A DNA stretch of 41,888 bases from positions 1 through 41,888 of IMG/VR virus record IMGVR_UViG_3300045240_000066; one strand, 5' to 3'. Below the pieces are notes generated by a model, which was not told the DNA's origin, did not search any database, and saw only the letters and a program-made list of their open reading frames with translations. The translations under genes were made by a program, and so were the position numbers. Source of the DNA: a virus. Below are positions 29,828 to 38,744 of this stretch, in pieces (within the stretch, counting starts at the first letter, position 1; each line of letters begins with the position of its first letter).

Positions 29828-30133
29828 ATGGCCGAGCGTAATCCGTACTCGATGGGCGAGCTGCTGGCGTTGGATGCTTACGACATGGCGCCGCTGCGGG
29901 GCCTGCCGGATGCCACTAAGGCCAGCCCCGCACCATTTGACGCGCCCGGCGCGCCGAGCCCCTATGACTTGCCAGTGCCGCACCTCGGCGCTTCCGGCAC
30001 TAATGTCCGCACGCCCTACCTGAGCGGCAGCCTCGACGTGCCTCTGGCCGGCGGGACGCTCGGCGTGCGCGGTGGTCGCACGGTGGGCTCGCCCGGTTAC
30101 AATGCCGGGCTCTCATACCGACGGGGCTTCTGA
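29828..30133 (+). CDS. Small virion-region protein of unknown function
   Basis: The ATG at 29828 gives 101 residues (MAERNPYSMGELLALDAYDM...). The N-terminal 30 residues are helical, the middle is Pro-rich, and the C-terminal 40 (YLSGSLDVPLAGGTLGVRGG) is Gly-rich and beta-like. No family is recognised. Its stop overlaps the next ATG (TGATG). Two upstream near-copies of its start sequence lie in the 112-base gap before it. Confidence 0.7.
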   Translation: MAERNPYSMGELLALDAYDMAPLRGLPDATKASPAPFDAPGAPSPYDLPVPHLGASGTNVRTPYLSGSLDVPLAGGTLGVRGGRTVGSPGYNAGLSYRRGF

Positions 30134-32139
30134 TGGATCCTGACAGCCTGGAATACTACCCGCTGCCGGAGGGTTACGGCGCCGAGCCGACTGCTCGCAT
30201 CAGGGTCGGACCCCAGGCGCTCGGCGAGATAGCGTCGACTGATTACCAGCCCGACGCCTTCGAGGCCGCCGCCGCGCGCACTCAGGCGCGCTACCCGAAT
30301 GTGCCGCGCGCGATCCTGCCGGAGAGCGCGACTGAAGGTCTACTCCCCGGGCTGACGGAGGCCGGCCGCGGCTTCGCGGCGGCGCCCGGCAATGTCGGCC
30401 GCATGGCGGAGAGCGCCATGGGGGCGCTCGCCAACCCAGCCAATTACGCCACCAGACCGTGGGCGACGGGCGATGACATGCAGGCGCCGCCCTACGTGGC
30501 GCCCGGCCAGGGCAGCCGCGCCGCGCAGCTCGGCGCCGCCATCCTGGCGCGGCCGGCGGCGCGAGCCGTCTTCCTTGCCAGCCAGCCGCATGAGGCTTGG
30601 AACCAGCAGGGCGCCTTCGCGCCCGGCGCCGACCCGACCGAGGCTGCGGACATCGCCGCCGAGGCGGCGACCTCGTTGGTCGGGCAGGGCATGCGGTTCG
30701 CGCGGCCCGGCGGTTTCGGCATGGCCGGCGGTCGCGCGGTACAGCCGGCGCGGCTGGCGCCGGATACGCCCACGATGGGCAGCATCGCAGAGCCGCGGCT
30801 GGCGACGCCCGAGGAGATTAATCGCGCGGCGCGCGCGAGCCAGCGGGGCAAGGGCGTCACCGGCCGGCAGTTGCAGCAGACCTATGCTGACCTGGGGCTC
30901 ACCGGCCGCTCGCCGGTCGCCCTGGCGCAGCCATCGCTGGCCAGCGCGTTCACGCCCGAGCAGCGGGCGCAGGCGACCAACCTCAAGCTGGCGGACCTTG
31001 CGGTGGTCAATCGCTTCACGCCGGAGCAACGCCGTATCTATCGTGAAAAGCAGGAACTACCCGAGGGTGTGTCGCTGCCGTCGCAGCTTGCGGTGCTGCC
31101 GCAATTACAGGAGGCCAATCGCATCAAGGCACAGGTTGGTAAGGCCGAGACTGCGTTCGACGCCGCGACCGCCGCGGGAACGGCCCCGCCGCCGCTGTTT
31201 GACCTCTCAGCGGAGACGCTGCGGCGCACGCCTGATGTCCCGCAATTCAACCTGCCGCGGCAGGCGCCCAAGCTCACCGAGCGGATTGACACGGCGCGCA
31301 GCGGCGGCTTGCGCCGGCTCGAGCGCGCAGCCGCCAATGCGCCGATGTCGAACTGGGGTTGGTACAACCTCATGCAGACGCGCGACTTGTTCCACGCGAT
31401 CCATGGCTCGGAGCGCGGCGAGCAGGCGTTTCAGACGTGGTTGGATGGCGTGGCCGGCACGTCCATGGTCAACCCGATCGACAATAATGTCCGATCATCT
31501 ACGTGGTATTTGCAGCAAGTCTTGCAGGGCAAGCCGCTGCCGGAGACGTTCTCAGTGATCGATCCGGAGACGGGGCGCACTACGCGCGCCATGGTCGGCG
31601 GGCCGCCGCCAGGGTATGGCGCCAAGGCCCAGATCCAGCATGCGGATCGTGTTCGTGAGTTCATCACCAACGATTACGATCCGGTGAAGAACCCGAAGCC
31701 GATCTCCTATCGCATGAACCTCGGCGGCAACTGGATGCCGCGCACGGTCGACACGCATGATATCCGCAACATGGTCGGCATGCCGTACGGCGCCGGGGAA
31801 GCCTTCACCAAGCAGAGCTCATTGCTGCCGGGTGAGTACACCTACCTCGAGAACCTCGGCCGCCGCGCTGCGGTGCGTGCGCAGGCGCCGCAGGCGTCGC
31901 AGCAGGCGGCAACATGGATCGGCGGCGGCGATTATACTGGCCTCAAGTCGTTCCCGGCGCCGCTGCAGGAAGTGATAAACCGGCGCGCACATGTCACCGG
32001 CATGGTGCGCGGCATCACACCGGAGCAGGCGCTTCACGACGCCTTCACCGGTAAGGCGCCGCTGCTTGGTATCGGTGGCGCAGCGATCGGTGCGCCGGCT
32101 ATCATGGGCGGCCTCGCGCAGCAGGACAACTATCAGTAG
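30133..32139 (+). CDS. Large Ala/Pro-rich protein of unknown function in late region
   Basis: This 668-residue protein shows no motif I recognise. It is rich in Ala, Pro, Arg and Gln, with mainly helical segments (ARPAARAVFLASQ, NLKLADLAVVNRFTPEQRRI) and a Pro-rich middle. Near its C-terminus the NLGGNWMPRTVDTHDIRNMVGMPYG stretch looks like a small globular domain. Its position among virion genes suggests an internal or minor structural protein, possibly ejected with the DNA. The last 15 residues look hydrophobic-polar. Confidence 0.72.
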   Translation: MDPDSLEYYPLPEGYGAEPTARIRVGPQALGEIASTDYQPDAFEAAAARTQARYPNVPRAILPESATEGLLPGLTEAGRGFAAAPGNVGRMAESAMGALANPANYATRPWATGDDMQAPPYVAPGQGSRAAQLGAAILARPAARAVFLASQPHEAWNQQGAFAPGADPTEAADIAAEAATSLVGQGMRFARPGGFGMAGGRAVQPARLAPDTPTMGSIAEPRLATPEEINRAARASQRGKGVTGRQLQQTYADLGLTGRSPVALAQPSLASAFTPEQRAQATNLKLADLAVVNRFTPEQRRIYREKQELPEGVSLPSQLAVLPQLQEANRIKAQVGKAETAFDAATAAGTAPPPLFDLSAETLRRTPDVPQFNLPRQAPKLTERIDTARSGGLRRLERAAANAPMSNWGWYNLMQTRDLFHAIHGSERGEQAFQTWLDGVAGTSMVNPIDNNVRSSTWYLQQVLQGKPLPETFSVIDPETGRTTRAMVGGPPPGYGAKAQIQHADRVREFITNDYDPVKNPKPISYRMNLGGNWMPRTVDTHDIRNMVGMPYGAGEAFTKQSSLLPGEYTYLENLGRRAAVRAQAPQASQQAATWIGGGDYTGLKSFPAPLQEVINRRAHVTGMVRGITPEQALHDAFTGKAPLLGIGGAAIGAPAIMGGLAQQDNYQ

Positions 32140-32148
32140 GACGCACCC

Positions 32149-33291
32149 ATGGGACGGCCAGTCATCACGGTGCCGAAGGGCGGGCTCGCGGTAGTTCTCG
32201 CGCCTAACGGCCTGCCGGTCGAGGAGAGTAGCAGCGGCTTCGGGCTGGCGGTGACGCAGGTGCCGGCGTTCGGCCTGCCGGTGACTTACGCCGGTGGTGG
32301 CGTCGCGCCGCCGGACCCTGGCCCGCTGGTGCGCAAGTCGCCCGACAACATGACCGACATGAACGTGCCGGCTCCTTACGTCGTGACCGGCTCGGAATGG
32401 TACGTCTGGCAGCCGCCCTATTATTGTTTCAACAGCTCAATCAACAGCGGTTGGCAGACGAATGATCCAACTCCATTCCCAGCGTGGGTGGCCATTGACC
32501 TCGGCGCGGCGTTAAGCGTCAAGGAATACACACTGCAGACGCATCCGATATCAAACATCTCCTGGCTGGACTGGACCTTGCAGGGTTCGCCGGATGGCCG
32601 GAATTGGACCCTGCTCGACACTCAGGTCGGGTTCGACCTCGGCGTGGCCGGCACCTACACGACGTTCACATTGCCGGCCTCTGTCGTCTACCGTTTCTGG
32701 CGCTGGAATATCACCAAGAGCAGCTACCCGACGCGGGTTGACTCCGGCAACATTGGGCTCTGGGGCTTCCAGAACCTCGACCCGGTGCGGGTGCGGGTAT
32801 CACCTAACAATATGACAGCTGACAATGCGCCGCCGCCGTTCGTGGCCTCGGCGCAGTCGGTCTATGACGCGACACATCACGCCTATAATAGTTTCAGCGG
32901 CGTCCCGGGCGCCTTCTGGGCGGCGGGCGGTAACGTGCCGCAGTGGTATCAGATCGACCTCGGCGCCCCCACCAAGGTGTCCGAGTATGAAATCACGTCG
33001 CGCGCCGATGGCATCTATCATCAGTGGCTGGATTGGACGTTCGCCGGCTCGCCGGACGGCAGTGTCTGGACCACGCTCGACACGGTGTCGCTGTCCGCCA
33101 CGGTCGGCTTGAATGTCTCACAGGTATTCGCGCTGGCCGCCCCCGCGACCTTCCGCTACTGGCGCTGGAACATCACGCGGTCAAATCTGGCAAGCGCGGA
33201 CTGTGGCCCTATTGGTTTATTCCGCTATGATCCGCCGCCGATGCTAGAGCGCATCCGCGACCGGCTTACGGCGCGACCCTCGGGGAGATGA
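32149..33291 (+). CDS. Tandem F5/8 type C (discoidin-like) virion protein
   Basis: The 380-residue protein has a short N-terminal module (GGLAV...GLPVTYAGGG) repeating a Gly-Leu-Pro-Val pattern, then two related domains of about 150 residues (61-210 and 214-361). Each begins RxSPxNMTxxN, continues through WxxIDLGA, a W-L-D-W-T segment and (G)SPDGxxWT, and ends FRxWRWNIT, the layout of F5/8 type C/CBM32 domains that bind sugars or lipids. It is probably a receptor-binding or capsid-surface protein recognising host polysaccharide. The two domains are clearly homologous and so arose by duplication. Confidence 0.88.
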   Translation: MGRPVITVPKGGLAVVLAPNGLPVEESSSGFGLAVTQVPAFGLPVTYAGGGVAPPDPGPLVRKSPDNMTDMNVPAPYVVTGSEWYVWQPPYYCFNSSINSGWQTNDPTPFPAWVAIDLGAALSVKEYTLQTHPISNISWLDWTLQGSPDGRNWTLLDTQVGFDLGVAGTYTTFTLPASVVYRFWRWNITKSSYPTRVDSGNIGLWGFQNLDPVRVRVSPNNMTADNAPPPFVASAQSVYDATHHAYNSFSGVPGAFWAAGGNVPQWYQIDLGAPTKVSEYEITSRADGIYHQWLDWTFAGSPDGSVWTTLDTVSLSATVGLNVSQVFALAAPATFRYWRWNITRSNLASADCGPIGLFRYDPPPMLERIRDRLTARPSGR

Positions 33292-33295
33292 GACG

Positions 33296-33889
33296 ATGGC
33301 TCAATCAGCACTGACGGTAACACCGCCCAATCCGACGCCGCCAACAAACTTCTCGTTCCTGGGCACGACGCCGCCGACCGCGCCCGCGCAGCTGGCGGTC
33401 GACGACGGCGCCGCCGGGCCGCTGACCGCGTTCGCGGCGAAGCTCGCCTCGGTCGACAACGCCAACTTCCCGAGCCTTGATGCGGAAGGCCGCGGCACCG
33501 AGGTGGTGGTGACGCAGACCTACAGTCCGAGCACCTTCCTGCCGGCCGGGCCGCTGGTCACGGTGTCGGACCTCGGCAACTACACCACCACGCCGAATGC
33601 GCAGCACGCCTCGAGCCTGTCGCCGGCCGTCAATCCTACGGCGGCCAGCCTGGGCACGCCGAGCACCACCTCGGGCGTCGGCAACACCACACAGACCGTC
33701 ATTGGCACCGGCTTCACCAAGCAGTCGGTGGTGTTCGTCAATGGCGCTCCGGTGCCGACCAACGTGATGACGCCGTCGCTGCTGTCGTGTCCCACGGTCA
33801 CCAAGCGGCCGACTGCCGGCACTTGGCCGGTGACAGTCGTGACCGGCGGCAGCGTCGTCACGGCGCCGCTGACATGGACATTTACCTGA
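33296..33889 (+). CDS. IPT/TIG-like virion protein
   Basis: The 197-residue protein is Thr/Pro/Ala-rich. Its C-terminal 65 residues (GTGFTKQSVVFVNGAPVPTN...GTWPVTVVTGGSVVTAPLTW) fit an IPT/TIG immunoglobulin-like domain: the GxGF turn, an Asn-Gly hairpin and a terminal beta strand. Such domains occur in phage surface proteins. The N-terminal section (20-130) resembles a beta-sandwich. The stop overlaps the next ATG, and the next gene has the same domain type, suggesting duplication and divergence. Confidence 0.8.
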   Translation: MAQSALTVTPPNPTPPTNFSFLGTTPPTAPAQLAVDDGAAGPLTAFAAKLASVDNANFPSLDAEGRGTEVVVTQTYSPSTFLPAGPLVTVSDLGNYTTTPNAQHASSLSPAVNPTAASLGTPSTTSGVGNTTQTVIGTGFTKQSVVFVNGAPVPTNVMTPSLLSCPTVTKRPTAGTWPVTVVTGGSVVTAPLTWTFT

Positions 33890-34299
33890 TGGCAACGAAA
33901 CCCCCGCCTCCCGGCCAGAGCATCAACGAGCCGGATGATCCGTCACGTGCGCCGATCCGCGGCGGCAGCATCAACGAGCCGGCGACGGCGCCGAAGCGCC
34001 CGGTGATCACCGCGCTGGAGCCTGACAGCTGCGCCATCGGCGATCCGGATTTCACCCTCTACATCCAGGGTGAGAACTTCACCGCCGACAGCGTGATCCA
34101 TTTCGCCGGCCACGACGAGCCGACGACGCATAATGCGGACGGCAGGCTGTCCACCGGCGTCAAACCCTCGTTATGGGGCGCCCCGGTCGAGGTGCCGTGT
34201 ATTATCCGCAACGGGCAGCTCCAATCGGAGCCTGCGACGTTTACGTTCACGGAGGCCGCCGGTCGATCGGCGCGACCACCTGGGAGAACGCAGCGATGA
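33889..34299 (+). CDS. IPT/TIG-like virion protein (second copy)
   Basis: From the ATG at 33889, overlapping the previous TGA, the protein has 136 residues. A Pro-rich N-terminus carries two SINEP repeats (residues 10-35). Residues 50-130 form an IPT/TIG-like domain: PVITALEPDSCAIGDPDFTL, IQGENFTADSVIHFAG, APVEVPCII and PATFTFTEA. Phage Ig-like domains commonly bind carbohydrates weakly or decorate the capsid. The stop overlaps the next ATG. Confidence 0.78.
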   Translation: MATKPPPPGQSINEPDDPSRAPIRGGSINEPATAPKRPVITALEPDSCAIGDPDFTLYIQGENFTADSVIHFAGHDEPTTHNADGRLSTGVKPSLWGAPVEVPCIIRNGQLQSEPATFTFTEAAGRSARPPGRTQR

Positions 34300-35243
34300 C
34301 CAACAAGCACGAGCACGACAAGGACAAGCACGAGCGCGAGCAGGCGGAGCAGCGCCGCCAGAGCCAGAGCCAGCAGCAGCAACAGCGCGAGCGTGAGCAG
34401 CGCGAGATGGCCGAGCAGCGCCAGCGGCAGGCGGAAGGCGGTGAGCATGCCGAGCAGCGCCAGCGCGAGCAGGACGAGCAGCGCCGACGGGCGCAGCAGG
34501 GCTCGGACCAGTACCCGCGACATGGGCAGGACGAGCAGCGCCAGCAGCACGAGCGCGAGCAGAAGGAGGCGAGCGAGCAGGAAGCGCAGCGCGACACAGC
34601 CAAGCACCAGCGCGAGCAGGAGGAGAAGCGCCAGCGCCCGCAGCAGGGCCGCGGCGACCACGCCCAGCAGCAGCCTGATGATCGGCTGCAGCGGCAGCAG
34701 GAGGACGAGCGCCGCCGCGTCGAGGAGGTGCGTCACCAGCTCGACGAGCAGCACAAGCGCAACGAGCTGGCGCAGAAGGCGGCCGACGAGCGCATCGACC
34801 GGGACCAGCTCGATAACATGGTGAAGGCCGGCTACGAGCACATGGACCAGCCCGGCCTCGATCCGCGCAACCGCCCGAGCGACATGCTCGACCTCAAGGA
34901 GGGCGAGCGCGCGCCGCACAAGTCGATCCGCGATCTTGAGGATATTACCGGCAATCCCGGCCACCGCGGCGTGACGCCGTACGCGCCGGCGACCTCGATG
35001 AACCCGGCGCCCGGCCTGTACGATATGCCGCAGTCCATCAACGAGCCGCCCACGATCGCCGACGAGAACTTGCCGGAAGGCGCTCGCGGCGCGCAGCAAC
35101 CACCATGGCAGCTGCCGGAGGACGCCCGCAGCCGCGACGGCGCGCCTGGGCGTGGTCCTGGCCGCGGCCCGCAGGGCAGTCAGTACCCGGCCGACAACAA
35201 GACGTGGGGCAACGATGCCGACCCCAGAGCACCGCGACGGTGA
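34296..35243 (+). CDS. Gln/Arg/Glu-rich coiled-coil protein
   Basis: From the ATG at 34296 (ATGA overlap) the product has 315 residues. Residues 1-170 are almost entirely Glu, Gln, Arg and Lys, a long charged single helix or coiled coil. Residues 180-315 are Pro-rich, with a short conserved-looking DRDQLDNMVKAGYEHMDQPG segment. The C-terminus contains another SINEP motif like the IPT gene before it. It may be a scaffold or head-associated protein; the family is not recognised. Confidence 0.72.
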   Translation: MTNKHEHDKDKHEREQAEQRRQSQSQQQQQREREQREMAEQRQRQAEGGEHAEQRQREQDEQRRRAQQGSDQYPRHGQDEQRQQHEREQKEASEQEAQRDTAKHQREQEEKRQRPQQGRGDHAQQQPDDRLQRQQEDERRRVEEVRHQLDEQHKRNELAQKAADERIDRDQLDNMVKAGYEHMDQPGLDPRNRPSDMLDLKEGERAPHKSIRDLEDITGNPGHRGVTPYAPATSMNPAPGLYDMPQSINEPPTIADENLPEGARGAQQPPWQLPEDARSRDGAPGRGPGRGPQGSQYPADNKTWGNDADPRAPRR

Positions 35244-35571
35244 GCTGATCGAGATTGCACCGGGTCGCTGGCGGTTCGCGCGGCCGAGCCTACCGCCAGC
35301 GCGCTCGGACTTGCCCAGTCCGATGATCATTCGCGACGAGATGCCGCCGACCGAGCAGGTGGATGGTCGCTTCTACACCAGCAAGGCCAAGTTCCGCGCG
35401 GTTGGCCGTGCCCTTGGGCTGATCGAGGTCGGCAACGAGAAGCCGCGTCAGAAGGTGCGCGCGACCGCGTCAGCTGCTAACAAGCGGGCGAGACGCTTGG
35501 CATTCCAGCGTGCCGCTGCGCAGCACCGCGCCGGTCGCCGCCCGCGTCAGGGAGGACAATCCAATGGCTGA
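35215..35571 (+). CDS. Conserved small late protein (upstream of scaffold)
   Basis: From the ATG at 35215 the protein has 118 residues. The segment DGELIEIAPGRWRFARPSLPP and then PMIIRDEMPPTEQVDGRFYTSK, AVGRALGLIEVGNE recurs in rhizobial and other phage genomes just before scaffold genes, with no known function. It is basic and helical at the C-terminus. The first 29 bases lie inside the previous gene in another frame. Role in head assembly is inferred from position. Confidence 0.7.
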   Translation: MPTPEHRDGELIEIAPGRWRFARPSLPPARSDLPSPMIIRDEMPPTEQVDGRFYTSKAKFRAVGRALGLIEVGNEKPRQKVRATASAANKRARRLAFQRAAAQHRAGRRPRQGGQSNG

Positions 35572-36853
35572 TGCACCCGCTCCGGCGCCAGCACCGGCGC
35601 CGGCACCCGCACCCGCATCCGCACCCGCGCCAGCAGCGCCACCGCGCGAGGTGGTGATCGACCAGAATCCGGTCAATACGCCGGCCCCGGTCGGCGCGCA
35701 GGCGCCGCCGCGTCCACCGGAGAAGCCGTCAGACCGGGCGTCGAGCCGGCGCGAGAGTATCGCCAACGCCTTCAAGAAGTCGCGCGAGGGTGTCGAGATC
35801 CCGGCTGCCAAGCCGCGCATTGGGCATAATCAGCCGCCCGAGGCGATCGACGCCGAGAAGGCTGCGGCGCCGCCGCGGCAGCAAACCTCCACGATTGACT
35901 TGCGCAGACCGCCGCTGCGTGGCCGCGGCGGCCGGTTCGCGCCGCAGGCGCCGCAGCCCGGTCAGCAGAGCGGCCAGCAGCCCGGTCAGCAGCGGGCGCC
36001 GCAGCAGTATGCCGAGCTGCCGCACAATGCGCCGTACCGTCAGGTGCCGTCGCGGATGAAGCCGGAGGCGCAGCGGGCGTGGCACGCCACGCCCGACCAT
36101 GTGCGCGGTGAGGTTCACCGCATGCTGAAGGAGTTTCACGGCTTCTACCAGAAGGCCAAGTCCGACATCGACGTGATGCAGAGCATCCGGCCCTACCATG
36201 AGCTGGCCAAATCGCAGGGTACCAGCCTGGAGCGGGCGCTCTCGAACTACGTCACGATGGAGAACAAGCTGCGGGAAGATCCCATCGCGGGATTGGACGT
36301 GCTGATCCACAATATGAACCTTCGCACCAGCGATGGTTATCAACTCACGCTGCCGGATGTCGCGCGCTACGTGCTCTCGCGCACGCCCGAGCAGCACGCG
36401 CTGACGCAGTCCGGTAACGTCCAGGGCGCGCACAATGCCCAGATCGCGCAACTGAACCAGCAAGTGCAGCAGTTGACCAACGCGCTGCACCATATGCATA
36501 ATCAGCAGCAATTCGCGCAACGCTACACCCAGACGCGGCACGGCGTTGATCGGTTCGCCGAGACGCACCCTCGAACGGATGAGCTGGCGCCCGCCATCAC
36601 GCAGGAGCTGCGTGCCGGCTATTCGCTCGAGCAGGCGTATCAGCGTGCGACGCTGCTGCACCCGCACCCCGCGGCTCAAACCCGCGGGCCCTCCCCGCAG
36701 CCGGCTCAAACCCGGGCGGCCGATCGGTCTATCTCCGGCGCACCAGCCGGCGCACCCGTGAGCGGGCGCGCGGCTCGTCGTCCGGGCGTGCCGCCACCAA
36801 GCCGCCGCGACATCATCGCCAACGCCGTTCGGCGCGTGAATGGGTCGCTGTAG
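35564..36853 (+). CDS. Scaffolding-type protein
   Basis: The start at 35564 follows a strong agggagg. The 429-residue protein begins with an Ala-Pro repeat tract (residues 4-24), continues with a Pro/Gln-rich disordered region, and has a helical central domain (about 160-320: PEAQRAWHATPDHVRGEVHR, ALSNYVTMENKLREDPIAGL). The C-terminal part is Gln/His-rich and coiled. It lies immediately before the major capsid gene, where scaffold or protease-scaffold proteins sit. No protease motif is seen. Confidence 0.8.
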   Translation: MADAPAPAPAPAPAPAPASAPAPAAPPREVVIDQNPVNTPAPVGAQAPPRPPEKPSDRASSRRESIANAFKKSREGVEIPAAKPRIGHNQPPEAIDAEKAAAPPRQQTSTIDLRRPPLRGRGGRFAPQAPQPGQQSGQQPGQQRAPQQYAELPHNAPYRQVPSRMKPEAQRAWHATPDHVRGEVHRMLKEFHGFYQKAKSDIDVMQSIRPYHELAKSQGTSLERALSNYVTMENKLREDPIAGLDVLIHNMNLRTSDGYQLTLPDVARYVLSRTPEQHALTQSGNVQGAHNAQIAQLNQQVQQLTNALHHMHNQQQFAQRYTQTRHGVDRFAETHPRTDELAPAITQELRAGYSLEQAYQRATLLHPHPAAQTRGPSPQPAQTRAADRSISGAPAGAPVSGRAARRPGVPPPSRRDIIANAVRRVNGSL

Positions 36854-36874
36854 TTCATTCTGGGGAGCCCCACG

Positions 36875-37897
36875 ATGCTGAATATCACGAGTAATGCCTC
36901 CTACCAGCAGATCCTGTCGATGACGCTGGAAGACCGTTCATCCGACTACATGGACCTTGTCAGCAACAATAATGCCTTGCTTGCAGTGATGCGCCGCAAG
37001 GGGCTGTGGCAGACCTATCACGGCCCGCTCATTCGCCAGACGCTGCAAATCGGCAAGCAGAACGCGCAATGGTACTCGGGCTATGATCAGCTCCTGAACC
37101 CGGCGATCGACCTGTTCAACGATGCGCTGTACTCGCCGAAGATGGTTGTCGTGCCGATTGTTCTCTCCATGCAGGAGATCCTCGGCAACGAAGGCGAGGG
37201 CCAGCTGATCGACGTTTACGACGCCTACATCGACGCCGCCGAGCGTGCGCTCGAGGATACGATGGACGCCGGCATCTACAGTGACGGCACCGCCAATGGT
37301 GGCAAGCAGATCACTGGTCTTGCGACAGCAGTGCCGATCGTCAACAACTCTGGTGTTTATGGCGGCATCGACCGCGGCACCGCGGTGATCTGGCGCACGC
37401 AGACCTTCGACGCGCAGACCATGAACACCGCGATCGGGACGCAGGTCAACAGCACCACGATCCGGCCGTTCCTCAACGCCATCATGACGCGGCAGTCGCG
37501 CGGGCGTGACTACGCCGACCTGCTGCTGATGTCGCCAGAGCACTACGCCGCCTATGACGCGGCCACGGTCGCGATCCAGCGCCAGACCAACGACACCAAC
37601 CTCGGCAAGCTTGGCTTCTCGGCGCTGGAATATATCGGCGGCGGCAAACGCGCCGAGATCGTGATGGACGGCGGCATTGGAAGTAATATGCCGGCCAACA
37701 CCACGTTCGGCCTCAACACTGATAGTTTCCGGGTGCGCTACCACCCCAACCGCAACTTCGACAAATTGTTCGACGGCGACGGCCAGATGCCGATCGACAA
37801 GGACGCAGTCGCGCAATTTATCGGCTGGATGGGCGAGCTCACGCAAGTCAACCCGCTGTTCAATTGGCGGTTCTACGACAGCAATCCGGCGGCTTAA
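36875..37897 (+). CDS. Major capsid protein
   Basis: The 340-residue protein begins MLNITSNASYQQILSMTLED and includes LMRRKGLWQTYHGP-like and RQTLQIGKQNAQWYSGYDQL segments, LSMQEILGNEGEGQLIDVYD, and a C-terminal ATTFGLNTDSFRVRYHPNRN stretch. This resembles podovirus HK97-fold capsid proteins that follow a scaffold gene. There is no evident prodomain, so maturation may not involve a protease. RBS ggggagccccacg precedes the ATG. The gene ends before a hairpin region. Confidence 0.9.
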   Translation: MLNITSNASYQQILSMTLEDRSSDYMDLVSNNNALLAVMRRKGLWQTYHGPLIRQTLQIGKQNAQWYSGYDQLLNPAIDLFNDALYSPKMVVVPIVLSMQEILGNEGEGQLIDVYDAYIDAAERALEDTMDAGIYSDGTANGGKQITGLATAVPIVNNSGVYGGIDRGTAVIWRTQTFDAQTMNTAIGTQVNSTTIRPFLNAIMTRQSRGRDYADLLLMSPEHYAAYDAATVAIQRQTNDTNLGKLGFSALEYIGGGKRAEIVMDGGIGSNMPANTTFGLNTDSFRVRYHPNRNFDKLFDGDGQMPIDKDAVAQFIGWMGELTQVNPLFNWRFYDSNPAA

Positions 37898-38005
37898 AGC
37901 ACTGCCCTCCTGGCGCGACCACCGCTAGGAAGCCCGCCGCTTGGTCAAGCTCGGGGAGAGCCGCCGCTAGGCGGCGGGCACAACACGTAATTAACGGAGC
38001 TATCC
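37898..38005 (+). terminator. Hairpin region after capsid gene
   Basis: GCCCGCCGC (37932-37940) can pair with GCGGCGGGC (37971-37979), and a smaller alternative GCCGCC-gcta-GGCGGC (37960-37975) competes with it. The two structures are mutually exclusive. There is no T-run. The site may be a partial terminator or mRNA-stabilising element that sets high capsid expression. Confidence 0.5.
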
Positions 38006-38734
38006 ATGCCGCTGCAGAACCCAGACGACGTGCTGATTGTGTTGTTCAAGAACAGCACCAAGCCTAACGAGGCCAAGAGCGTGGCCGCCGGGCGCCCGAT
38101 CGAGGACGACATCGAGATCTGCGAGATCCGCTTCCCTGGCTCGCGTTCCGTGAGTGTATTCCCGGCGCATGAACTGTGTCCGTACAAGCTGAATGATCCG
38201 TATACCGGCCGGCAGCGCGGCATCACCTACGCCGAGCGGTTCCAGTCCCAATACCGCCAGTTCAAGATGCATCACGACCAGACCCGCACTGGGACGCCGC
38301 TCGACTACGTGCCGTTCCTGACTGAGGCGAAGCGCCTCGAGCTGCGTAGTTTGAATATCTACACGGTTGAGGCGCTCGCCCATATCGACGGGCAGGAGCT
38401 CAAGAACCTCGGGCCCGGCGGCCGTGAACTGAAGAACGAGGCGGAAGATTATATCGCCCGCGCCCAGGCCGGCGCCGTGCCGATGCAGATGGAGGCTGAA
38501 TTGTCGGCGCTGCGCGCGCGCAATCAGATGCTCGAAGATGACATGGCGGCGCTCAAGGCCCAGCCGCAACCCGGCACCGAAGGCGAGGCCGACTTCGCCA
38601 ACATGAGCGCGGTGCAATTGCGCAACTACATCACCGCCAAGACCGGCCATCCGCCACACGGCAGTCTCTCGGTGAAGGTGCTGCAGCGTATGGCGATGGA
38701 CGCCGCGCAAGTCGGAGCCGAAGCCGCCGCGTGA
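38006..38734 (+). CDS. Conserved phage protein with helical C-terminal domains
   Basis: The 242-residue protein (MPLQNPDDVLIVLFKNSTKP...) has an N-terminal beta-rich region with PGSRSVSVFPAHELCPYKLN, a helical middle (TEAKRLELRSLNIYTVEALA, RELKNEAEDYIARAQ) resembling a helix-hairpin-helix/SAM-type fold, a coiled-coil segment (160-190), and a C-terminal SAP-like block (SAVQLRNYITAKTGHPPHGS). The position between capsid and adaptor suggests head completion or DNA-contacting function. No named family is sure. Confidence 0.72.
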   Translation: MPLQNPDDVLIVLFKNSTKPNEAKSVAAGRPIEDDIEICEIRFPGSRSVSVFPAHELCPYKLNDPYTGRQRGITYAERFQSQYRQFKMHHDQTRTGTPLDYVPFLTEAKRLELRSLNIYTVEALAHIDGQELKNLGPGGRELKNEAEDYIARAQAGAVPMQMEAELSALRARNQMLEDDMAALKAQPQPGTEGEADFANMSAVQLRNYITAKTGHPPHGSLSVKVLQRMAMDAAQVGAEAAA

Positions 38735-38744
38735 GGTTAAGTTC

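Noticed and set aside
29049-30023. 324-residue rightward frame crossing the 29716-29827 gap
   Set aside because: It runs through two supported genes in a different frame with Arg/Ala-rich sequence; the gap is better read as non-coding.
34059-35330. 423-residue leftward Leu/Ala-rich frame that looks like a membrane protein
   Set aside because: The Leu runs are the complement of Gln/Glu/Arg codons in the 34296 coiled-coil gene; there is no start signal.
35729-36709. 326-residue leftward frame
   Set aside because: It is antisense to the scaffold-type gene and is only Arg/Leu shadow sequence.
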